From Thermodesulfobacteriaceae bacterium UBA6232 (GTDB lineage: Bacteria; Desulfobacterota; Thermodesulfobacteria; Thermodesulfobacteriales; Thermodesulfobacteriaceae), in assembly GCA_002441555.1 (NCBI GenBank), contig DJWK01000025.1:1-11868 (forward strand): a DNA stretch of 11,868 nt, given 5' to 3'. Position 1 is the first letter of the stretch. Each line of letters opens with the position of its first letter. The notes under the pieces are model-generated. The model saw only the letters and a list, made by a program, of their open reading frames with translations. It searched no databases and was not told the DNA's origin. Position numbers and translations under genes: made by a program. Positions 6,591-11,868 of the stretch are shown here, one piece after another.

Positions 6591-6606
6591 GGAGGTTTGA
6601 TTAGAG

Positions 6607-7002
6607 ATGATGACTGATCCCATTGCGGACATGCTAACAAGAATAAAAAATGCCCTTATGGCTCGTAAAAAAACTGTTATTGTGCCAGCATCCAAGATAA
6701 AGCTTGAGATTGCTCGGATACTAAAAGAAGAGGGATATATAGAGGATTATCAATACATTGATGAAAAGCCTCAGGGTAAGATTGAAATAGTTCTTAAGTA
6801 TGATGAAAACAAAAGGCCTGTTATAGCTGGGCTAAAAAGGGTAAGCAAACCTGGAAGAAGAATTTATATGGGATATAGGGATCTTCCTAAGGTGCTTGAC
6901 GGTCTCGGCATCGCGATTGTTTCAACTTCCCAAGGCATTATGACTGATTATGAAGCGAGGAAGAGGAAAATAGGTGGCGAAGTAATTTGTGAAATCTGGT
7001 AA
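6607..7002 (+). CDS. rpsH: 30S ribosomal protein S8
   Basis: Primary 16S rRNA-binding protein of the central domain. The 131 residues match the family (E. coli 130). It starts with MTDPIADMLTRIKNA and ends with the conserved STSQGIMTDYEARKRK followed by GGEVICEIW. Two adjacent ATGs (6607, 6610) are possible starts; GGAGG (6591-6595) is 11 bases before the first and 14 before the second, so the first is kept, but either is plausible. It follows rpsN by 16 bases. In E. coli this protein regulates the spc operon; there is no sequence evidence for or against this here. Confidence 0.97.
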   Translation: MMTDPIADMLTRIKNALMARKKTVIVPASKIKLEIARILKEEGYIEDYQYIDEKPQGKIEIVLKYDENKRPVIAGLKRVSKPGRRIYMGYRDLPKVLDGLGIAIVSTSQGIMTDYEARKRKIGGEVICEIW

Positions 7003-7018
7003 AGGGGTGATAGTAATG
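7001..7018 (+). promoter_or_regulatory. Ribosome binding site deciding the rplF start
   Basis: AAAGGGGTGA (7001-7010) overlaps the rpsH stop and is followed by the spacer TAGTA and ATG (7016-7018). The frame remains open upstream to a GTG at 6989, but that codon lies inside rpsH and has no comparable site in front of it, and the first L6-like residues (SRLGRKPVPIP) follow the ATG. Confidence 0.85.
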
Positions 7019-7603
7019 GGTGAGGTTTCCCGTTTAGGAAGAAAGCCAGTGCCAATACCAGCTGGTGTTAAAGTAGAATTAAAAGAGGATGGTGTTATTA
7101 AAGTACAGGGGCCTAAAGGAACCCTTGAAAAGAAGCTTCCACCATTGGTTAGGGTAAAGATTGACGGAAATCAAATTCTTGTTGAACAGGATGAAGTTCA
7201 GAAAAAGCTTAAAAATAAAGCCAAGGCCTTTCAGGGCCTTGCAAGGGCTATTATTAATAATATGGTAACAGGGGTTACCCAGGGATTCACTAAATCCCTT
7301 GACATTGTTGGGCTTGGATATAGGGCTGAAGTTAAGGGTCCGGAAATTGTATTTTTTCTTGGATATTCCCATCCTATAGTTTTTAAACTTCCCCAAGGAA
7401 TTACAGCTAAAGCAGAGAAGGGAACAGGAGATGTCCAGGTAAGGCTTACTATTGAAGGAATTGATAAAGAGCTTGTAGGCCAGGTTGCAGCCAATATTAG
7501 GAAACTCAGACCACCTGAGCCATATAAGGGTAAAGGTATCAGATATACAGGCGAGGTAATCCTTAGAAAAGCTGGAAAAGCTGGAAAGGGAGCTAAAAAA
7601 TAA
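7016..7603 (+). CDS. rplF: 50S ribosomal protein L6
   Basis: Large-subunit protein near the sarcin-ricin loop and factor-binding site. From ATG 7016 it is 195 residues (E. coli 177); the surplus is a short N-terminal addition and a basic Ala/Gly/Lys tail (KAGKAGKGAKK). It consists of two related domains, about 10-90 and 91-185. The signature PEPYKGKGIRY (167-177) and SRLGRKPVPIPAGV at the start are diagnostic. A GTG-started version from 6989 would add nine residues without family support and is rejected. The tail is encoded by an imperfect tandem repeat (near 7571-7590), common in this low-complexity end. rplR follows after 12 bases. Confidence 0.97.
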   Translation: MGEVSRLGRKPVPIPAGVKVELKEDGVIKVQGPKGTLEKKLPPLVRVKIDGNQILVEQDEVQKKLKNKAKAFQGLARAIINNMVTGVTQGFTKSLDIVGLGYRAEVKGPEIVFFLGYSHPIVFKLPQGITAKAEKGTGDVQVRLTIEGIDKELVGQVAANIRKLRPPEPYKGKGIRYTGEVILRKAGKAGKGAKK

Positions 7604-7615
7604 GAGGGAGTTGCG

Positions 7616-8002
7616 ATGAGGCCAGAGGTTAAGGTAGAAAAGAGACTAAGGAGAAAAAAAAGGGTTAGAAAAAAAGTCTTTGGAACCCCTGAAAGACCGA
7701 GACTTTCTGTTTTTAGAAGTAAAAAACAGATTTATGCTCAGATTATTGATGATACCATGGGGCATACTCTTGTTGCCTGTTCTTCCTTAACTCCTGAGAT
7801 TAGAGAAAAAATAAAGGAGTTAAAGGAAAAGGGAGAAATAAAAAATAAGCTTGATGTAGCCTTTTTGGTAGGAAAATATCTTGCTGAAAAGGCAAAGGAA
7901 AAGGGAATAACCAAGGTGGTTTTTGATAGAGGGGGATACAAGTATCATGGAAGGGTTAAGGCCCTTGCTGAAGGTGCAAGAAGCGGAGGTCTTGAATTTT
8001 AA
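7616..8002 (+). CDS. rplR: 50S ribosomal protein L18
   Basis: 5S rRNA-binding protein of the central protuberance, next to L5. The 128 residues are slightly more than in E. coli (117). A very basic N-terminal arm (residues 1-21) precedes RPRLSVFRSKKQIYAQIIDD (27-46), the start of the globular fold, and FDRGGYKYHGRVKALAEGAR (103-122) is the family's diagnostic C-terminal stretch. Residues 57-80, with alternating Lys and Glu, form the predicted helix typical of the insert. ATG 7616 follows GAGGGAG (7604-7610) with a short 5-base spacer; the TTG at 7611 only opens two codons and is not a start. Confidence 0.97.
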   Translation: MRPEVKVEKRLRRKKRVRKKVFGTPERPRLSVFRSKKQIYAQIIDDTMGHTLVACSSLTPEIREKIKELKEKGEIKNKLDVAFLVGKYLAEKAKEKGITKVVFDRGGYKYHGRVKALAEGARSGGLEF

Positions 8003-8010
8003 AGTAAGGA

Positions 8011-8025
8011 GGAGGTGAAGCCTTG
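8011..8025 (+). promoter_or_regulatory. Ribosome binding site and TTG start of rpsE
   Basis: GGAGGT (8011-8016), spacer GAAGCC, then TTG (8023-8025). The upstream AAGGA (8006-8010) extends the purine run. The translated protein gives the full S5 length and its first segment, so TTG is accepted. This is the third example of a GGAGGT plus CC-TTG arrangement in the window. Confidence 0.88.
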
Positions 8026-8526
8026 GCAAAGCCTGGAGAAGAACTAATTGAAAAGATTATACAGATAAGCAGGGTAACTAAGGTTACTAAAGGAGGAAAA
8101 AAGCTTAGATTTGCTGCCCTTGTTGTTGTGGGAGATGGAAAGGGAAGGGTTGGATTTGGACTTGGAAAAGCTCCAGAGGTTCCTGATGCTATAAGAAAGG
8201 CCATTGAAAAGGCCAAAAAGAGTATGATTCCCGTTCCTGTTGTGAGAGGAACCATTCCTCATACCATTAAAGCAAAATTTGGAGCTTCTCATATTCTTCT
8301 TAAGCCAGCTCCTCCTGGAACAGGAGTTATTGCTGGTGGAACAGTGCGTGCTATAATGGATGCTGCAGGAATTACTGATGTGGTAACTAAAGCCCTTGGG
8401 AGCACTAATCCTCATAATCTTGTTAAGGCCACTTTTAAGGCCCTATCTCAACTCCAAAGCCTTGAATATGTTGCCAAAAAGAGAGGAAAAACCGTTGAAG
8501 AAATTCTTGAGAGGGTTAGGGCATGA
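8023..8526 (+). CDS. rpsE: 30S ribosomal protein S5
   Basis: Small-subunit protein at the mRNA entry side, involved in decoding fidelity and, with S3 and S4, in mRNA unwinding. The 167 residues equal the E. coli length. The double-stranded RNA-binding-like domain covers about 8-75, with VTKGGKKLRFAALVVVGDG (21-39) as the expected signature and KGRVGFGLGKAPEVPDAIRK (40-59) after it. The C-terminal domain contains GTGVIAGGTVRAIMDAAGI (99-117) and GSTNPHNLVKATF (126-138). The start is TTG behind GGAGGT. The stop overlaps the rpmD start by 4 bases (ATGA at 8523-8526), suggesting stop-start coupling. Confidence 0.98.
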   Translation: MAKPGEELIEKIIQISRVTKVTKGGKKLRFAALVVVGDGKGRVGFGLGKAPEVPDAIRKAIEKAKKSMIPVPVVRGTIPHTIKAKFGASHILLKPAPPGTGVIAGGTVRAIMDAAGITDVVTKALGSTNPHNLVKATFKALSQLQSLEYVAKKRGKTVEEILERVRA

Positions 8527-8708
8527 AGAGGCTGAAAATCACCCTTGTGAGAAGCACCTATGGATGGAAGCCAGACCAAAGGGAAACCCTTAAGGGGCTT
8601 GGGTTAAAAAAGATCGGGCAATCTGTTATAAGAGAGGATAATCCCTGTATTAGGGGAATGATTAATAAGATTAAACATCTTGTGAAGGTGGAGGAAATAG
8701 ATGGCTAA
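8523..8708 (+). CDS. rpmD: 50S ribosomal protein L30
   Basis: Small large-subunit protein, about 60 residues in bacteria and 61 here. It begins KRLKITLVRSTYGWKPDQRE and includes TLKGLGLKKIGQSVIREDNP (22-41), followed by the expected helix RGMINKIKHLVKVEEI. Its ATG shares 4 bases with the rpsE stop. Its own last 8 bases overlap the start of rplO, which is unusual in this otherwise gapped operon. Both overlaps suggest translational coupling across S5, L30 and L15. The gene is often missing or diverged in other lineages; here it appears intact. Confidence 0.96.
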   Translation: MKRLKITLVRSTYGWKPDQRETLKGLGLKKIGQSVIREDNPCIRGMINKIKHLVKVEEIDG

Positions 8709-9162
8709 ATTAATTGGGTTGAATAATTTGAGGCCTGATCCTGGCTCCAAACATAGAGAAAAAAGAGTTGGAAGGGGGCATGGTTCAGGGCACGGGAAGA
8801 CCTCATGTCGCGGACATAAAGGACAAAAAGCAAGGGAAGGGCTTGATATTAGACCCTTTTTTGAGGGAGGACAAACTCCTATAATTAGAAGGGTTCCTAA
8901 GAGGGGATTTAGAAATCCCTTTAAAGTGGAATATGTGGTTGTAAATGTTAAAGATTTAGCCAAGCGTTTTCAAAATGGAGAGACCGTTGATCCAGAAACT
9001 TTAAAGGCTAAAGGGCTTGTAAAAGGTAAAAACAGACTTATTAAACTTCTGGGAGATGGGGAGATAAACATTTCTCTTACTGTTAAAGTTCATGCAGCCA
9101 GCCGTTCTGCTATTGAAAAAATTGAAAAAGCTGGCGGAAAGGTTGAACTTCTTCCGCACTAA
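8701..9162 (+). CDS. rplO: 50S ribosomal protein L15
   Basis: Late-assembly large-subunit protein with a long N-terminal extension running into 23S rRNA. The 153 residues compare with 144 in E. coli. The extension is visible as LRPDPGSKHREKRVGRGHGS (10-29), then GHGKTSCRGHKGQKAR (30-45), and the FFEGGQTPIIRRVPKRGF stretch (53-70) is typical. The C-terminal domain ends with AIEKIEKAGGKVELLPH. ATG 8701 is inside the end of rpmD; its site GGAGG (8690-8694) lies within rpmD with a 6-base spacer, which strongly supports this start and makes coupling likely. secY follows by 15 bases. Confidence 0.97.
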   Translation: MAKLIGLNNLRPDPGSKHREKRVGRGHGSGHGKTSCRGHKGQKAREGLDIRPFFEGGQTPIIRRVPKRGFRNPFKVEYVVVNVKDLAKRFQNGETVDPETLKAKGLVKGKNRLIKLLGDGEINISLTVKVHAASRSAIEKIEKAGGKVELLPH

Positions 9163-9180
9163 AGGGAAAAGTAAAGAGTG
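9162..9180 (+). promoter_or_regulatory. Ribosome binding site and GTG start of secY
   Basis: AAGGGA (9162-9167) overlaps the rplO stop and lies 10 bases before GTG (9178-9180). An in-frame TAA at 9172-9174 rules out any earlier start. The next in-frame candidate, a TTG at codon 25, falls within the first membrane segment. GTG is therefore effectively forced, although the site is weaker than those of the ribosomal genes. Confidence 0.8.
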
Positions 9181-10488
9181 AATGGTAGAGAAAGCCTATT
9201 AAGTTTAGCCAATATTCCTGAATTAAAGCGTAGACTCTTTTATCTTTTCTTGGGTCTTGCCATCTATAGATTTGCCATTCATATTCCTGCTCCTGGTATC
9301 AATACTGAAGCCTTTCTTGAATTTTTTCAGAGGGCTGGAGGCACTCTTTTTGGTTTTCTTGACATTTTTTCAGGGGGTGCTTTAAGAAGGTTTTCTATCT
9401 GTGCTCTTGGGGTAATGCCGTATATTAGTGCCTCCATTATTATGCAATTGATGACAGTGGTTTTTCCCAACATCAAAGAATATTACAAAGAAGGGCCTGA
9501 AGGGCGAAGGAAAATTGCTTATTATACGAGGTATTTAACGGTTCTAATTTGTTTAATTCAGGGATTTGGCATTGCCCTTGGTCTTGAGAGAATGGTAGCA
9601 CCTTCAGGGATTCCCATTGTTGCTGAACCCGGCTGGACCTTTAGAATTATGACCATGATTACCCTTACAGCAGGCACTCTCTTTCTTGTTTGGCTTGGGG
9701 AACAGATGACAGAGCACGGCATAGGAAATGGTATTTCTATGATTATCTTTGCAGGAATAGTTGCTGGAATCTTTCCAGCCATTGGAAGAACTCTTAAATT
9801 TGTCCAAACCGGAGAATTTTCCTTTTTTGGTTTACTTCTTATTTTACTTCTTCTTTTTGGAATTCTTGCTTTTACTTGTTTTATGGAACTTTCTCAGAGA
9901 AGGATTCCCATTCACCATGCAAGAAGACAGGTTGGAAGACAGGTTGTGGGAGGAAATGTAAGTTATTTACCCCTTAAACTAAATTCAGCAGGAGTTATTC
10001 CTCCTATTTTTGCTTCTTCAGTTCTTATGTTTCCTGCCACAGTGGCAAGTTTCGTTCCCCTGGCTTTTTTTCAGGGTCTCTCGCAGTGGTTAAGTCCCTC
10101 GGGAATTCTTTACAATGTTATATTTGCAGGGCTTATCATCTTTTTCTGTTATTTTTATACCGCTGTGATTTTTAATCCAAAAGAAATTGCTGATAATCTC
10201 AAAAAATGGGGTGGATTTATTCCTGGAATAAGGCCTGGAAGAGCAACAGAAGAATTTCTTGAAAGGGTTTTAATGAGAATTACCTTTATTGGAGCCCTTT
10301 ATGTGGCTTTTATTTGCGTGCTTCCCAATTTTCTCATATATAAAATGAATATACCTTTTTACTTTGGTGGAACATCCCTTTTGATTGTGGTAGGGGTTGC
10401 TATGGATCTGGTTGGACAGATAGAGGCGCATTTACTTACAAGGCAATATGAAACCTTTATAAAACATTCCAGGTTAAAAACAAGATAA
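9178..10488 (+). CDS. secY: Protein translocase channel subunit SecY
   Basis: Inner-membrane pore of the SecYEG translocon, exporting or inserting nascent proteins. The 436 residues fit the family (E. coli 443). Ten hydrophobic segments can be read at about 17-36, 71-97, 115-137, 153-173, 180-200, 216-236, 270-295, 312-333, 366-388 and 395-415. A plug-like stretch (about 55-70, FLDIFSGGALRR) precedes segment 2. Conserved marks are EHGIGNGIS (179-187), LNSAGVIPPIFA (268-279) and GFIPGIRPG (346-354), the last in the cytosolic loop before segment 9 that contacts SecA or the ribosome. The GTG start is forced by an upstream in-frame stop. It sits at the end of the spc cluster, as in most bacteria. 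Confidence 0.98.
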   Translation: MNGRESLLSLANIPELKRRLFYLFLGLAIYRFAIHIPAPGINTEAFLEFFQRAGGTLFGFLDIFSGGALRRFSICALGVMPYISASIIMQLMTVVFPNIKEYYKEGPEGRRKIAYYTRYLTVLICLIQGFGIALGLERMVAPSGIPIVAEPGWTFRIMTMITLTAGTLFLVWLGEQMTEHGIGNGISMIIFAGIVAGIFPAIGRTLKFVQTGEFSFFGLLLILLLLFGILAFTCFMELSQRRIPIHHARRQVGRQVVGGNVSYLPLKLNSAGVIPPIFASSVLMFPATVASFVPLAFFQGLSQWLSPSGILYNVIFAGLIIFFCYFYTAVIFNPKEIADNLKKWGGFIPGIRPGRATEEFLERVLMRITFIGALYVAFICVLPNFLIYKMNIPFYFGGTSLLIVVGVAMDLVGQIEAHLLTRQYETFIKHSRLKTR

Positions 10489-10510
10489 ATCAGTTATAAG
10501 GAGGTGTATT

Positions 10511-11158
10511 ATGAATATTGTATTTTTGGGGCCCCCTGGAGCAGGTAAAGGAACCCAGGCTAAAATTTTGATTGAAAAGTATGGCATACCTCAGATTTCA
10601 ACTGGTGATATGTTAAGGGAGCACAGGGCCAAAGGGACAGAGCTTGGTAAAAAGGCCCAGGAATACATGGATAAGGGACAGCTTGTTCCCGATGAAATTA
10701 TTCTTGGAATGGTTAAAGAAAGACTATCACAGCCTGATTGCGAAAAGGGTTTCATTCTTGATGGATTCCCAAGAACCGTTGCCCAGGCAGAGGCTCTTGA
10801 TAAACTTCTTTCAGAAATGGGGAAAAAGCTTGACTTTGCTTTAGCTTTAGTTGTGCCTGATGAACTACTAGTTGAAAGACTCACTGGAAGAAGAACCTGT
10901 AAGTCCTGTGGAATGATGTATCACATTAAGTATAAGCCCCCCAAGGTTGAGGGAAAATGTGATGTTTGTGGTGGAGAACTCTATCAGAGGCCTGATGACA
11001 ATGAAGAAACTGTAAGAAACAGACTTAAAGTTTATCACGAAAGCACTGCTCCTTTAATTGATTATTACAAAAAGAAGGGAATACTTAGAGAAATTGATGG
11101 AAGCAAGAGTATTGAAGAGATAACCCAGCAGATTATCCAAATTCTCGAAGGCAAGTAA
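10511..11158 (+). CDS. adk: Adenylate kinase, long form with zinc-type lid
   Basis: Cytosolic enzyme that interconverts ATP + AMP and 2 ADP. The 215 residues match the long bacterial form (E. coli 214). The P-loop is GPPGAGKGT (7-15), followed by the AMP-binding part STGDMLREHR (30-39) and GFPRT (85-89). The lid (about 125-162) carries Cys130, Cys133, Cys150 and Cys153 in CxxC pairs, the zinc-binding arrangement of Gram-positives and many thermophiles that is replaced by polar residues in E. coli. ATG 10511 follows a near-perfect AAGGAGGTG (10498-10506). The secY-adk-map order is common in bacteria. The stop is followed, in the same frame, by map after only one codon. Confidence 0.98.
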   Translation: MNIVFLGPPGAGKGTQAKILIEKYGIPQISTGDMLREHRAKGTELGKKAQEYMDKGQLVPDEIILGMVKERLSQPDCEKGFILDGFPRTVAQAEALDKLLSEMGKKLDFALALVVPDELLVERLTGRRTCKSCGMMYHIKYKPPKVEGKCDVCGGELYQRPDDNEETVRNRLKVYHESTAPLIDYYKKKGILREIDGSKSIEEITQQIIQILEGK

Positions 11159-11164
11159 TTATTG
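11148..11164 (+). promoter_or_regulatory. Ribosome binding site and TTG start of map
   Basis: AAGG (11148-11151) lies in the last adk codons, 10 bases before TTG (11162-11164). The adk stop TAA (11156-11158) is in the map frame, followed by one TTA codon and then TTG. No earlier start is possible, and the next in-frame ATG (11231) would remove the N-terminal helix. The short site makes coupling to adk translation likely. Confidence 0.75.
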
Positions 11165-11868
11165 AAAGGAAAGGCCATTTTAAAGAGTCCCCAGGAAATT
11201 GAGATATTAAAAAAGGCTAATGCCATTGTTATGGAAATACTTTTGGCTTTAAAGGAAGAGGTAAAACCTGGAAAAAGCACTTATGAATTTGAGGAAATGG
11301 CCTTAAGACTTTGTGAAAAAAAAGGGGTTAAGCCGGCGTTTAAAGGGTATAGGGGTTATCCCTATGCTCTTTGTATTTCTGTTAATGAAGAGATAGTTCA
11401 CGGAATGCCAAGAAAGGAAAAAATTTTAAAAGAAGGGGATATAGTGAGTTTCGATTTTGGTGTTATTTATGATGGCTATGTGGGAGATGCGGCTATTACT
11501 GTTGGTGTAGGGGAAGTATCAGAGCTTGCAAAAAGGCTTATAAGAGTTACCAAGGAAGCTTTAGAGAAGGCTATTGAAAAAGCAAGAATTGGATTTAAAA
11601 TAGGTGATATCTCTTTTGCCATTCAAACTACTGTTGAAAGAGAAGGTTTTAATGTAATAAGGGATTTTGTTGGGCACGGGATAGGTAGATCTTTACATGA
11701 GCCTCCTGAGATTCCCAACTATGGAAAACCTGGAAGGGGGCCAAAAATAGAGGCGGGGATGGTTCTTGCCATTGAGCCGATGGTATCAGCTGGCTCCTGG
11801 GAAGTTAAAATACTTGAAGATGGCTGGACAGCTGTTACCAAGGATGGAAGTTTGGCAGCCCATTTTGA
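11162..11868 (+). CDS. map: Methionine aminopeptidase type I (3' end missing)
   Basis: Removes the initiator Met from nascent proteins, acting at the ribosome exit. The window holds 235 complete codons plus 2 bases (E. coli protein: 264 residues). Pita-bread fold metal ligands are visible as Asp98 (SFDFG), Asp109 (GDAA), His172 (GHGIG) and Glu205 (IEPM). The sixth-ligand Glu would be residue 236, of which only GA is in the window. His80 (NEEIVHGMP) is the substrate-binding His, and His179 matches the second active-site His of E. coli. It lacks the N-terminal zinc finger of eukaryotic type I enzymes. Start TTG, 3 bases after the adk stop and in the same frame. Confidence 0.96.
   Translation, partial: MKGKAILKSPQEIEILKKANAIVMEILLALKEEVKPGKSTYEFEEMALRLCEKKGVKPAFKGYRGYPYALCISVNEEIVHGMPRKEKILKEGDIVSFDFGVIYDGYVGDAAITVGVGEVSELAKRLIRVTKEALEKAIEKARIGFKIGDISFAIQTTVEREGFNVIRDFVGHGIGRSLHEPPEIPNYGKPGRGPKIEAGMVLAIEPMVSAGSWEVKILEDGWTAVTKDGSLAAHF

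Noticed and set aside
6989..7015. Upstream GTG start extending L6 by nine residues
   Set aside because: The GTG lies inside rpsH without a good site, the extra residues have no family counterpart, and AAAGGGGTGA is placed correctly for ATG 7016.
7571..7590. Short tandem repeat near the 3' end of rplF
   Set aside because: It encodes the Ala-Gly-Lys tail typical of L6 and is best explained as low-complexity coding sequence.
8044..8415. Antisense open frame (123 codons) opposite rpsE
   Set aside because: Ser/Asn-rich shadow of a conserved gene without motifs. The same applies to the other reverse-strand frames, such as 983-1273 and 4692-5042.
9761..9961. Small + strand open frame within secY (also 8396-8593 and 10644-10844 in rpsE/rpmD and adk)
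   Set aside because: These are out-of-frame readings inside strongly conserved genes, with no ribosome binding site and no recognisable protein family.

Overview
The window is one uninterrupted, single-strand ribosomal-protein operon. It runs from the last 19 codons of tuf (EF-Tu), through the S10 cluster (rpsJ to rpsQ) and the spc cluster (rplN to secY), into adk and map, where the window ends. All 25 genes (24 plus the tuf tail) lie on the + strand. No intergenic gap exceeds 22 bases, two junctions overlap (rpsE/rpmD by 4, rpmD/rplO by 8), and I see no promoter, terminator, RNA gene, mobile element, repeat array or CRISPR.

Organism: a bacterium, since the gene set and order are the standard bacterial ones. 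The coding strand is rich in purines and moderately AT-rich. Arginine is mostly AGA/AGG, and the proteins are rich in Lys, Glu and Ile. With the short spacers this suggests a thermophile. Gene order, the zinc forms of S14 and L24, and general sequence feel are compatible with a Thermodesulfobacteriota lineage (Thermodesulfobacterium or Caldimicrobium type). That placement is inference only: there is no rRNA here, and no search was possible.

Layout: 1-62 tuf 3' end; 83-5099 S10 cluster (S10, L3, L4, L23, L2, S19, L22, S3, L16, L29, S17); 5103-9162 spc cluster (L14, L24, L5, S14, S8, L6, L18, S5, L30, L15); 9178-10488 secY; 10511-11158 adk; 11162-11868 map, cut by the window edge just before its last metal ligand. 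The genes supply ribosomal subunit parts, the membrane channel for nascent proteins, nucleotide balance (AMP + ATP to 2 ADP) and removal of the initiator Met.

Translation signals are of high quality. Most genes have GGAGG-type or GGGGTGA-type Shine-Dalgarno sites, often inside the end of the preceding gene. Four genes start with TTG (rplV, rpsC, rpsE, map) and one with GTG (secY).

I found no undescribed system. The points worth a second look are residue-level or organisational: two tryptophans in the L22 tunnel hairpin (one at the E. coli Lys90 position), a His-to-Leu change in the L2 C-terminal signature, an N-terminally extended zinc-ribbon L24, a stereotyped context around three TTG starts, and adk and map lying in one frame separated by a stop and one codon.
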